A model generated the notes under the pieces. The model saw only the letters and a program-made list of their open reading frames with translations. It had not been told where the DNA came from and did not search any database. DNA of 64,000 nt from Flavobacteriaceae bacterium S0862. Lineage in GTDB: Bacteria; Bacteroidota; Bacteroidia; Flavobacteriales; Flavobacteriaceae. The position numbers and the translations under genes were made by a program. Where the stretch lies: NCBI GenBank assembly GCA_023015825.1, contig JALKAW010000009.1:62001-126000 (forward strand), in the 5' to 3' direction. Below are positions 36,680 through 44,142 of the stretch, piece after piece. How positions within the stretch are numbered: the first letter of the stretch is position 1; each line of letters begins with the position of its first letter.

Positions 36680-37438
36680 TTAATTAGTTTCTTGGTCTAT
36701 TAAAACAATAATTTCTTCAATGACTTGAGATAATTCTATATATCGTTGATTCAATGTTCTATAGACATTAAACTTTTCTTTGAGTATGTGTACTAATTTA
36801 TCATCAAAGTGGTCAATAAGATATAAATTTAATTGGGTGTCTTGATTGTTATTATATAATGCAAATAAGTCCTTACAGTCTTTACAGGTATTGCCATAAC
36901 TGGAAGATGTATTTAAATAAGGTTTGAACACTTGATTATTAAGATCTTCTAGATATTCTTCTGCGTCAGTCACTCTTTTTAGTTGTAATTGATAAAAGTT
37001 TGTAATTTTTTTTCTTAAATTATCATTGGTAATAATAGTTATGCCTTCTGATTGGATTGCTTCATATGCACTTAATTTTGGAAAGAGTTTAGCGGTATCT
37101 AACAGATAGTTGGTTGATAATTTAAAAGGTGTTATTTCTGAAATTTGATCTTCGATAATAGCTTTATAAATAGTATTAGTGGTGGCTAGAATATTCTGTG
37201 CTTTTTCAATATCCGTTATTAAGTCGGTTTTGGTTTCTTGAAGGTCATCTTTTAATTCTATTAAAAGCTTAACTTCCTTTTCTTTAGCCTTTTTGTTTTC
37301 ATTCCAATTATTAATACTTAAGGCAATGAGAATACCAATTACAACCAGTACAATTTCACCAATAGCATATTTAAAATATTTGCCTATTTTTCCTGTTTCC
37401 ATGAGGTTATATCGTATTTTTCGGAAGAATTTAATCAT
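36680..37438 (-). CDS. DUF6090 membrane protein, copy 5, with a CxxC loop
   Basis: 252 residues, head MIKFFRKIRYNLMETGKIGK, helix AIGEIVLVVIGILIALS, then INNWNENKKAKEKEVKLLIE. Core YEAIQSEGITIITNDNLRKK, then ITNFYQLQLKRVTDAEEYLE. Unlike most copies it has a cysteine pair, YGNTCKDCKDLFALYNN, in the predicted periplasmic tail, which could form a disulfide or hold a metal. Its start overlaps the end of the DUF885-like lipoprotein gene by eight bases, so that gene is embedded in the array's coupling scheme. Confidence 0.85.
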   Translation of the reverse strand: MIKFFRKIRYNLMETGKIGKYFKYAIGEIVLVVIGILIALSINNWNENKKAKEKEVKLLIELKDDLQETKTDLITDIEKAQNILATTNTIYKAIIEDQISEITPFKLSTNYLLDTAKLFPKLSAYEAIQSEGITIITNDNLRKKITNFYQLQLKRVTDAEEYLEDLNNQVFKPYLNTSSSYGNTCKDCKDLFALYNNNQDTQLNLYLIDHFDDKLVHILKEKFNVYRTLNQRYIELSQVIEEIIVLIDQETN

Positions 37439-39104
37439 TCATGATAGATTCTAAATGTGTCTTTTCTCCAGTCATTTGCCAATGCCCTAACGATGTTGGT
37501 ATATTGCCTATACTGTTAAGCGTATCGAAAAAATCTTTGGTTTTAAAGTCATTCCCTTCTAGTTCTTGTATGCGTGCATAATCGGCTAAAGCAGCTTCTA
37601 ATAAATATTTGCCAGTAATATAGCTTGTACCATAACCTGGTTGACGTAAATACAAATGTTGCTCGAAAATTAAGAGTTCTTTTTCGGTTTTCATCCAACC
37701 GCGAGGTGTGTATTCGCTATGTATGCCTCCAGCTTCTTCCATGGTCATGTCGTTAGAGTGTGCATATAACGAGCCCAAGCCTCTTGCGGCACGTTGTGCA
37801 ATCAAGATATACACAATCTCCTTGGTTCTAGGACTGTCGTCATACAACCCAGCTTGCATAAACATTTCTTCAACTGCTGTGGCTGTACCTTCGTTACGAG
37901 AATCGAAAATATTATATAATAATGGCCCTTTTCTAATCTCGCTTTTATGTGGTTCTAAATCCATACGTGCTAACTCAAACCAATGATAAAAATGCGAGTA
38001 TAGTGGTCGTGCATCATAATGTTGTCCAATAGAGAAAAAGTTACGTTTCTCTTTTGGAATGAATGACCCTAAATGCTCACGTAATGCTGGATCGAAATAC
38101 GGTTTTACCGTCACGATGTCTTGTTGATCTAAAAAATTAATTAGGCTTTTAGCAGCTTCGTCTGCCATTTTATTATAGGCTTCAGGAGAGTTTACATCTA
38201 CTAATTCTGGAAGATTTCTATTTCTATGTTCTTCTAGTTTTAAGGCTGTCCAAGCGCGTGCTAGTTCTCGTTTTAGTATCATCACTTCGTCTTCCCAAGT
38301 TAATGGTACTAAATGCACATTTTGCATGTACCAACTATAATTGTCTTTACCAATTCCTGATGGTCCTGTTTTGGATGTCGATTTGTCTTTTAACCAAGAA
38401 GCTAAATCATCTGTAGCAGAAATGGCCTCATTAATTGCAGAGATTATTTCTGTATCATCTTTAATTTCAGTTTTAGATATTAAACTGTTAAGCGTCTTAC
38501 TTTGGCTTTTAATATCTCGAATACCTGTAATCCATAAATCTTTGGCATTACCTGTTAGGTTTTGTTTCGCTTGTTTATAAAAAGGAGGAATTACCTTTAA
38601 ATCGCTAATAAATCTTGCACGTTCTGCCTGAGATAATGGAAATTCGTAAGTCCAAAGCTCCAAAGTACCATGATTTGTTGGTCCTTCATGAGCAGGCACA
38701 TCACTTTTATAAGTCCAAACGGTTGCATAAAATGCAGGATCGCGAACCCAAGGTTTTAAAATGTTATGGTTAAAATCGTAACCATTCATTTCGGCCCAAA
38801 CAATCATCCAATCCACTTGGTTTTCGACAGACCAGTTGGTGGTGTCTATGGCTTTTAATTGGTTTTGAAATTCTATAAATCGTGGCCAGCGCTTCTCGAA
38901 GGTAGCTTTGGTATAATCTGGTGCACCATTTAGTTTTGGTGGATTTTCGAATGTTCGCCATTCTTTGAATAATGATACTAAGTCGTCATAACTACTTGTA
39001 GTTAAGTTTTGTGTTCCTTTTTGTTTTACAGTGTCTGATTTTTCTTGCGTATTACAGCTAAAAGCTAAAAAACTAATGCTAAGGATAACTAATAAATGTT
39101 TCAT
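37431..39104 (-). CDS. DUF885-like lipoprotein without an evident metal site
   Basis: 557 residues with a lipoprotein signal (MKHLLVILSISFLAFSCNTQ, Cys at 17). Segments resemble the DUF885 zincin-like family: LPELVDVNSPEAYN, NEGTATAVEEMFMQAGL where the family has EGWA.Y.E, and YLRQPGYGTSYITGKYLL for the C-terminal PG..tsY..G motif. The expected HE..PGHH segment is missing; the corresponding stretch reads SHFYHWFELARMDLEPH. It may therefore be inactive or use different ligands. It ends SIMND*, the last residues being encoded within the overlapping start of DUF6090 copy 5. A 39-base gap separates it from copy 4. Confidence 0.75.
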   Translation of the reverse strand: MKHLLVILSISFLAFSCNTQEKSDTVKQKGTQNLTTSSYDDLVSLFKEWRTFENPPKLNGAPDYTKATFEKRWPRFIEFQNQLKAIDTTNWSVENQVDWMIVWAEMNGYDFNHNILKPWVRDPAFYATVWTYKSDVPAHEGPTNHGTLELWTYEFPLSQAERARFISDLKVIPPFYKQAKQNLTGNAKDLWITGIRDIKSQSKTLNSLISKTEIKDDTEIISAINEAISATDDLASWLKDKSTSKTGPSGIGKDNYSWYMQNVHLVPLTWEDEVMILKRELARAWTALKLEEHRNRNLPELVDVNSPEAYNKMADEAAKSLINFLDQQDIVTVKPYFDPALREHLGSFIPKEKRNFFSIGQHYDARPLYSHFYHWFELARMDLEPHKSEIRKGPLLYNIFDSRNEGTATAVEEMFMQAGLYDDSPRTKEIVYILIAQRAARGLGSLYAHSNDMTMEEAGGIHSEYTPRGWMKTEKELLIFEQHLYLRQPGYGTSYITGKYLLEAALADYARIQELEGNDFKTKDFFDTLNSIGNIPTSLGHWQMTGEKTHLESIMND

Positions 39105-39143
39105 TGGTTGGTTGGTTTAGTTATTATTTTATTTTTTTGAGAA

Positions 39144-39863
39144 TCATTGATTCTCTTTTATATATGTTTCAAGTAACAGTTTAAGTTCTTGATTAACTAT
39201 TAAAAAGTTTTGTACCTGTATAAGGTAGTTGATGCCGTATTTTTTAAACAATTGAAACGACGCTACTGTTTCTTCGTCTTCAATAGCAAAAAGAAAATCT
39301 TTATAAGTAGGCGTTTCTGGCAACCTTTCTCTTTGGGTATAATATTTTATTTCCAATGGGACACCATATTCTTCACAAATACGATTGTTTAGTTCGATAC
39401 TATGCACAACATAATCATATTTTGCTGAGTAAACACGAAGCTTAGATTTAATGATTTCATCACTTATAATTTCGTAAGCATCAGGATTATTATTAATAAG
39501 GTTTGATTGATAAGCCAACCTAAAGAAAAAAGGATCATCATTTACTGTTAGTTTTGAAATAGAGTCGACAGCTATTAGTTTGTAAAGATCCAATAAGTTG
39601 TTATATAAAGTGTCTCTTTGTTTTTGAAAAGAAATTCTGGATTCAAAAAAAACAGAATCGGCTTTAGCATCTTCTAGTAATTGTTTAGCAAGGTGTAATT
39701 CTTGGCTTTGAGTTTTTCTATTCTCATTCCAATTATTGACTTGTAATGCGAGTAAAATACCTATCATGACGAGGATAATTTCACCAATCGCGTATTTAAA
39801 GTATCTTCCTGTTTTTCCTGTCTCCATAAGGTTCCGTCTTATATGCCTAAAGAATTTAATCAT
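39144..39863 (-). CDS. DUF6090 membrane protein, copy 4
   Basis: 239 residues, the shortest intact copy. Head MIKFFRHIRRNLMETGKTGR, helix AIGEIILVMIGILLALQ, then NNWNENRKTQSQELHLAKQL. The core is much diverged (DAYEIISDEIIKSKLRVYSA) and lacks the 'sG' pair, and the tail has its own features (YGVPLEIKYYTQRERLPETP). It overlaps copy 3 by eight bases and ends LETYIKENQ before the DUF885-like gene. Confidence 0.85.
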   Translation of the reverse strand: MIKFFRHIRRNLMETGKTGRYFKYAIGEIILVMIGILLALQVNNWNENRKTQSQELHLAKQLLEDAKADSVFFESRISFQKQRDTLYNNLLDLYKLIAVDSISKLTVNDDPFFFRLAYQSNLINNNPDAYEIISDEIIKSKLRVYSAKYDYVVHSIELNNRICEEYGVPLEIKYYTQRERLPETPTYKDFLFAIEDEETVASFQLFKKYGINYLIQVQNFLIVNQELKLLLETYIKENQ

Positions 39864-40602
39864 TACTATTTGTTTCTTTTATAATAGTTTCAATTATTTT
39901 TTTTAGGTTTAGATATTCGTCTTTAATTTTTGATATGTGATAGATATTATTATCAATAACGTTTTCAAATTCACGATCTTTCATAATATTTGAAACACCA
40001 CTTTTAAACTCAGATTCCTTTTCCCAAGCTAAAGCACCATACATGTCAATGTTTTTTAGTGCAATATTTTTAGATAAATAGGGTAGTATACCCTCTTCAA
40101 TCCATTTCTCGAAAATGTAATGCGTTGCCTTATTTTCTTCTAATTCTCGAGACCAATCAAAAAGACTAGTTTTAAGTTTTTTGTTTTGAACCAATTCTAT
40201 TTTTCCAGTATTTAAAATTTCGGTATAAGTACTATTAGATGGGTTGAAAGAATTATGCTCTATTGCCCAATATATAAGACTGTCAATTGTTTTGCTTTTT
40301 GTTTCATCTATATCTTGATTCATATATTCCATAAGTGTGAAACAGGCTTGTTCATTATTGTTAACTTCTTCAAGGATTATATCAATTAATTTGAGATTTT
40401 GAATAAACTCTTGCTGTAGATTAGCACTTATATTTTTCTCCTTTTCCAAATCTTTTCTATGCTCATTCCAATTGTTAATGCCTAAAGCAATAAGAATTCC
40501 AATAACTACTAGTACAATTTCACCAATTGCGTATTTAAAGTATTTGGTGGTCTTATTTTGACTCATGAGATCATATCGTATTTTTCTAAAAAACTTAATC
40601 AT
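39856..40602 (-). CDS. DUF6090 membrane protein, copy 3
   Basis: 248 residues, head MIKFFRKIRYDLMSQNKTTK, helix AIGEIVLVVIGILIALG, then INNWNEHRKDLEKEKNISAN. Core TYTEILNTGKIELVQNKKLK followed by TSLFDWSRELEENKATHYIF. Second landmark IMKDREFENVIDNNIYHISK. It ends KETNSND* inside the start of copy 4. It begins one base after the copy 2 stop codon. Confidence 0.85.
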   Translation of the reverse strand: MIKFFRKIRYDLMSQNKTTKYFKYAIGEIVLVVIGILIALGINNWNEHRKDLEKEKNISANLQQEFIQNLKLIDIILEEVNNNEQACFTLMEYMNQDIDETKSKTIDSLIYWAIEHNSFNPSNSTYTEILNTGKIELVQNKKLKTSLFDWSRELEENKATHYIFEKWIEEGILPYLSKNIALKNIDMYGALAWEKESEFKSGVSNIMKDREFENVIDNNIYHISKIKDEYLNLKKIIETIIKETNSND

Positions 40603-40603
40603 T

Positions 40604-41335
40604 TTAATTCCCTATTAATTTGAGTTCAGTTTCTATGTCATTTCTTAATGATTCATTAAGTTTGAAAAAGACAACTAACTTGTCCAGCGTCCCGATATTA
40701 TTGTGTTTAAATGAAACTAAATTCCTGTTAAGATCGTTCTTCAAATTTGGGTCATTACTGTTAATTATTGTGATTTTTTTGTTTAGTTCGATAGATTCAA
40801 CATATTGAATAATACCAGAAGGATTCTCGAGCACATTAAGAATCGCATTCTCAACATCTAGAATGCTGCGATTTATTTTCTTTTGTTCAAAATCATAATA
40901 ACGTGATATTTTAGAAGTAAGCGAATTATTAGAAAGTTGTAAGCCTTTAGATTTTAATATTTCGTAGGCATTATTTATTGGAAAGTATCTCTCGAAACTC
41001 ATGTAGTTTACTAGATCTTTTTCTAAAGTATCCTTGTCTAAATTTTCTTCCTGTAAATAGATAAGCATGTTTGCTATAGATGCTTTCGTCTTTTGTCTTT
41101 GATTTAAGATGTCATTTAAAATAGTTGCATCTTCATTTAAATTATTTAATACTTCTTTTAAAACGAACACCTCTGTGTGCTTAGTTTTATTTCTTTCATT
41201 CCAATTATTAACCTGAAGCGCTAAGAGAATACCAATCATTACCAGTATAATTTCACCAATAGCATATTTAAAGTATTTGCCTGTTTTATTTTCCATAAGG
41301 AGTGATTTGCGAATATGTCTAAAGAATTTAATCAT
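40604..41335 (-). CDS. DUF6090 membrane protein, copy 2
   Basis: 243 residues, head MIKFFRHIRKSLLMENKTGK, nearly identical to that of copy 10, helix AIGEIILVMIGILLALQ, then NNWNERNKTKHTEVFVLKEV. The core reads AYEILKSKGLQLSNNSLTSK followed by ISRYYDFEQKKINRSILDVE. The near-identical heads of copies 2 and 10 next to unrelated tails are a clear example of head exchange or gene conversion. It overlaps copy 1 by eight bases. Confidence 0.85.
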   Translation of the reverse strand: MIKFFRHIRKSLLMENKTGKYFKYAIGEIILVMIGILLALQVNNWNERNKTKHTEVFVLKEVLNNLNEDATILNDILNQRQKTKASIANMLIYLQEENLDKDTLEKDLVNYMSFERYFPINNAYEILKSKGLQLSNNSLTSKISRYYDFEQKKINRSILDVENAILNVLENPSGIIQYVESIELNKKITIINSNDPNLKNDLNRNLVSFKHNNIGTLDKLVVFFKLNESLRNDIETELKLIGN

Positions 41336-42098
41336 TTATATTAGCTTCAATAAGTTCTACTGTGTCTAATAAATAAGCTTCTATTACCTTATATGCATTT
41401 AATGTATACATATAATTTAATGCGTTATTATAGACTTGATTTTCGAATTCAAAGGTTCTGATAGTTTGGTTATAGTCTATTTTAAAACCGGATTTAGAAA
41501 TTTTTGGCAAACCAAAATTGCTTACAAAATGATCTGGACCAGAAATATTTCTTAAAAGCGTTTTGTTAGTTAATGAGGGAATAAACACATCAAATAGATA
41601 AGCGTTCATTATATCTATATCGTCTCTTGTGTCTGCCATATGATAGGACCAATTAGATAACTGTTTTCTCAACTCAGCATCTTTTATAATATTTAATGAA
41701 CCTGTATTAATTATCTCATCTATAGAGCCAGACGTAAGATCAAGCGATTGTATTTTGTTAACTATTTTATTGATTAGTGTATCAATTTTAGCAGAAATAA
41801 TGGTTTTATCACTTTTTATAATCTCGAGTAGATCTACTGACGCTTGATAAGCTTCTTCACCTCTTCCATAGATTATTTTATACTCTGTGAGATTGTTTTT
41901 AAAATCGGATTTTAAATTTTTTAAGAACATCTGCTCTTTCGATGCCTCAAGTCTATGGTTATTCCAGTTATTCACTTGTAAGGCTAATAAAATACCAATC
42001 ATGACGAGCACAATTTCGCCAATCGCATATTTCAAATACTTTCCTGTTTTGTTTTCACTCATAAGGTTATAGCGTATTTTTCGAAAGAACTTAAACAT
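41328..42098 (-). CDS. DUF6090 membrane protein, copy 1 (array start)
   Basis: 256 residues and the only intact copy here that starts MFKFF (MFKFFRKIRYNLMSENKTGK) instead of MIK. Helix AIGEIVLVMIGILLALQ, then NNWNNHRLEASKEQMFLKNL. Core SIDEIINTGSLNIIKDAELR followed by KQLSNWSYHMADTRDDIDIM. Second landmark RTFEFENQVYNNALNYMYTL. Being first, it has no upstream copy whose stop it must overlap; the 37-residue peptide gene ends two bases before it. It ends EANIND* within the start of copy 2. Confidence 0.85.
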   Translation of the reverse strand: MFKFFRKIRYNLMSENKTGKYLKYAIGEIVLVMIGILLALQVNNWNNHRLEASKEQMFLKNLKSDFKNNLTEYKIIYGRGEEAYQASVDLLEIIKSDKTIISAKIDTLINKIVNKIQSLDLTSGSIDEIINTGSLNIIKDAELRKQLSNWSYHMADTRDDIDIMNAYLFDVFIPSLTNKTLLRNISGPDHFVSNFGLPKISKSGFKIDYNQTIRTFEFENQVYNNALNYMYTLNAYKVIEAYLLDTVELIEANIND

Positions 42099-42100
42099 TG

Positions 42101-42214
42101 TTATTCAGTATTTCCAGAATTTTTTTGTTCTTTTATATAGCGCGCAACAACTTTAATAATAACACGTAATATTAAAGCTGTTGCCACTAAATAAATAATA
42201 GTTTTGGTCTCCAT
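42101..42214 (-). CDS. 37-residue single-pass membrane peptide
   Basis: ATG at 42212-42214 gives METKTIIYLVATALILRVII followed by KVVARYIKEQ and KNSGNTE, then TAA. It is one hydrophobic helix with a basic, then polar C-terminus, so C-in topology is likely. It lies 12 bases after the M28 peptidase gene and two bases before DUF6090 copy 1. The tight spacing and clean helix-plus-basic pattern favour a real gene, but no family is recognised. Confidence 0.6.
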   Translation of the reverse strand: METKTIIYLVATALILRVIIKVVARYIKEQKNSGNTE

Positions 42215-42226
42215 ATTTTTTTCAGA

Positions 42227-43726
42227 CTAATTTTTAACCGCTTCTCTTTTATAGAGCTTTTTAGAAGCCTCTTCATACTTATCGCCAGTATTCCAAACAG
42301 GTGTAGCACCATCATTAGCAATTTTGCGCCCAGCGAGTACATAAGCTCTAAAGAATTTTAATAAATAGTCATAATCTAAGGTGTGTGCCTCGTCTCCAGG
42401 TCTGTGATAGTATTTAGTCACTTCTCCATCAAAAGATCTAAATCCTAGAGAAAACGTAGGCGCAGGAATTCCTTTTTTCGCAAAGTTTACATTATCGCTT
42501 CTGTCAAATAAGCCTTGTTCTTTTGCTGGATCTTCTATTGCAGTTAGACCAAAAGTTTTAACAGCATCATAAATATTCTTCTCGGCAGTGGTTCTTGTAA
42601 GCCCTATGATGGTTGCTAAAGACGTATCGTTATATCCGCCATTATCACTATTAAAACAATACACCATTTGCTCTAATGGCAATACTGGATTTTCTACATA
42701 AAAACGGCTGCCTAATAAACCTTTTTCTTCTCCAGTAAACAATATAAAAAGAGCTGAGCGTTTCGTTGGGTATTTTGCTAAGTTTTCAGCCATTGCTAAC
42801 ACAGTTGTAGTACCAACACCGTTATCTCTAGCTCCATTATAAATAGTGTCACCTGTTTCATCTGGACTACCAATGCCAACATGGTCGTAATGTGCTGAAT
42901 AGATAATATATTCGTTTTTAAGTACTGGATCAGTGCCTTCTACTACACCAATAACATTTTGAGATATTACAGGCTCTTCTTTCTTACCGCTTACAGAAAT
43001 TTTAGTACTAATAGTATTAGAGTCTTTTAATTGATTAAGCATACTGTTTCCTTTATCTAAAACCCAGGCATGAACAATATCCTCGTTATTTTGTTCAGAT
43101 GTTGTTTCATTGCCAGTCACAACAGATAATCTTGAACCATTAAAATTATGACTCACATTAACCCACATTTCAGTTTGCATGTCCATTAGCTCAAGAATTG
43201 CTATCGCACCATTGTCTTTAGCCAATTTTTGTTTTTGGCCTCGTAATCGAAATGAAGCTCTAAAATCCCCATCTTCGGCATTACCAGCTTGAATTACAAT
43301 TACTTTACCTTTTACATCTTTCCCTACATAGTCTTCTGCCATACCATGATTTAAGAATATTGCATCAGCTTCTGTTTTAAATGGAGATAATGATATTAAC
43401 ACATAATCGTTAATTGCTTGATTGCTCACTTGCATTGAAACATCTTCAGGTGGAGAAACACGTTTAAAGTTTACTTCTTGATAATAAGTTCCTGTTTTAG
43501 GGTTCGGTTTTACGCCATAGCCTCTAAATGCGTTTGCTAAATAAGACGCTGCAATTTTAAGCTCAGGTGTACCTGTTTCTCTTCCTTTTAGTAAATCGTC
43601 TGCTAGAAAGTAAATATGACCTTCTATATCACTTTTGCTAACAGTTTCGGTTACTTTTTCAATTTCAGTTTGTCCTGTAAGTGTAAAAACGCTTGCAAGC
43701 GTTAGTAATAATACTAATTTTTTCAT
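42227..43726 (-). CDS. Secreted M28-family zinc aminopeptidase with PA domain
   Basis: 499 residues from MKKLVLLLTLASVFTLTGQT, a signal peptide; a TTG five codons upstream (43741) is a poor alternative. A protease-associated domain is inserted around residues 130-235 (VGKDVKGKVIVIQAGNAEDG). The M28 zinc site is complete: YSAHYDHVG (His), NGARDNGVGTT (bridging Asp), LFTGEEKGLLGS (catalytic Glu-Glu) and CFNSDNGGYND (Asp). The C-terminal part has YYHRPGDEAHTLDY. It should remove N-terminal residues from peptides outside the cytoplasm. It precedes the 37-residue peptide gene and the DUF6090 array on the same strand. Confidence 0.92.
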   Translation of the reverse strand: MKKLVLLLTLASVFTLTGQTEIEKVTETVSKSDIEGHIYFLADDLLKGRETGTPELKIAASYLANAFRGYGVKPNPKTGTYYQEVNFKRVSPPEDVSMQVSNQAINDYVLISLSPFKTEADAIFLNHGMAEDYVGKDVKGKVIVIQAGNAEDGDFRASFRLRGQKQKLAKDNGAIAILELMDMQTEMWVNVSHNFNGSRLSVVTGNETTSEQNNEDIVHAWVLDKGNSMLNQLKDSNTISTKISVSGKKEEPVISQNVIGVVEGTDPVLKNEYIIYSAHYDHVGIGSPDETGDTIYNGARDNGVGTTTVLAMAENLAKYPTKRSALFILFTGEEKGLLGSRFYVENPVLPLEQMVYCFNSDNGGYNDTSLATIIGLTRTTAEKNIYDAVKTFGLTAIEDPAKEQGLFDRSDNVNFAKKGIPAPTFSLGFRSFDGEVTKYYHRPGDEAHTLDYDYLLKFFRAYVLAGRKIANDGATPVWNTGDKYEEASKKLYKREAVKN

Positions 43727-43764
43727 TTGTATGTATTTCAATTGTTTATAATGTTTTCTATTGT

Positions 43765-43956
43765 TTATCCCATTTTACCGTCACCGTCAATATCTTGAAC
43801 GAGGTGTGTTTCTAATGCCACTAATGTTTTTCTAAGTAATGTTCTAGTATTTGCTAATTCTTGTTCTAGTTGCTCAACACGATCTTCAAGGTTGTTGGCT
43901 TTGTCTTCTTGTTTTTGTAATTCGTCTTGTTGGATTAAATCCCAAAATATTCCCAT
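43765..43956 (-). CDS. 63-residue coiled-coil peptide with EF-hand-like tail
   Basis: MGIFWDLIQQDELQKQEDKA begins a protein that is almost all heptad-like helix (NNLEDRVEQLEQELANTRTL) and ends HLVQDIDGDGKMG. The DxDGDGK segment is a calcium-loop motif of the EF-hand or dockerin type, but only a half loop is present. No signal peptide. It lies 38 bases before the M28 peptidase start. I have no family name; it may be the first gene of the island transcript. Confidence 0.7.
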   Translation of the reverse strand: MGIFWDLIQQDELQKQEDKANNLEDRVEQLEQELANTRTLLRKTLVALETHLVQDIDGDGKMG

Positions 43957-44035
43957 GGATATTACATGTATTTATAGTTAATTATATATTTTAATAAGTA
44001 ATGATTTGATAAGGCTCAGAAAAGCCTATCCATTT

Positions 44036-44054
44036 ACTTACAAGTTTTGTAAGT
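44036..44054. repeat. Short inverted repeat in the island's upstream spacer
   Basis: ACTTACAA and TTGTAAGT, separated by GTT, lie in the 186-base divergent spacer between the coiled-coil peptide gene and the 125-residue gene. It could be an operator or a weak terminator (AGTTTTT follows on the plus strand). Confidence 0.4.
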
Positions 44055-44130
44055 AGTTTTTAGTAATGAGTAGTTTTGGTTGGTAATAGCATTTAAAGTT
44101 AAACAATTTTATGATAGAAAATAATAGTAG

Positions 44131-44138
44131 TAATTTTG
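44131..44138 (+). promoter_or_regulatory. -7 box directly before the 125-residue gene
   Basis: TAATTTTG ends only four bases before the ATG at 44143, so the transcript would have almost no leader. Confidence 0.45.
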
Positions 44139-44142
44139 CATT

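Larger units (their letters stand above)
30435..43956 (-). other. Tandem DUF6090 island between nqrF and the apbE pair
   Basis: Every gene here is on the minus strand. In transcription order: a 63-residue coiled-coil peptide, an M28 peptidase, a 37-residue membrane peptide, four DUF6090 copies, a DUF885-like lipoprotein, then nine more DUF6090 copies, one of them interrupted. Most junctions are overlaps or gaps of a few bases. The flanking genes (nqrF; the 125-residue gene plus apbE) are on the plus strand and belong together functionally, so the whole block looks inserted. No integrase, transposase or tRNA target was found at either edge. Confidence 0.75.

Noticed and set aside
30435-42098. 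DUF6090 array as a transposon or IS expansion
   Set aside because: No transposase frames, terminal inverted repeats or target duplications were seen. Units differ strongly in their tails, unlike IS copies.
30435-42098. DUF6090 array as a polymorphic toxin/immunity locus
   Set aside because: Tails have no nuclease, deaminase or lipase motif, no pairing of two protein types, and no large toxin gene nearby.
30435-42098. CRISPR-like array, because of regular spacing of conserved blocks
   Set aside because: The repeated blocks are ~140-base coding heads spaced by ~600-base coding tails, not short direct repeats with unique spacers, and there are no cas genes.
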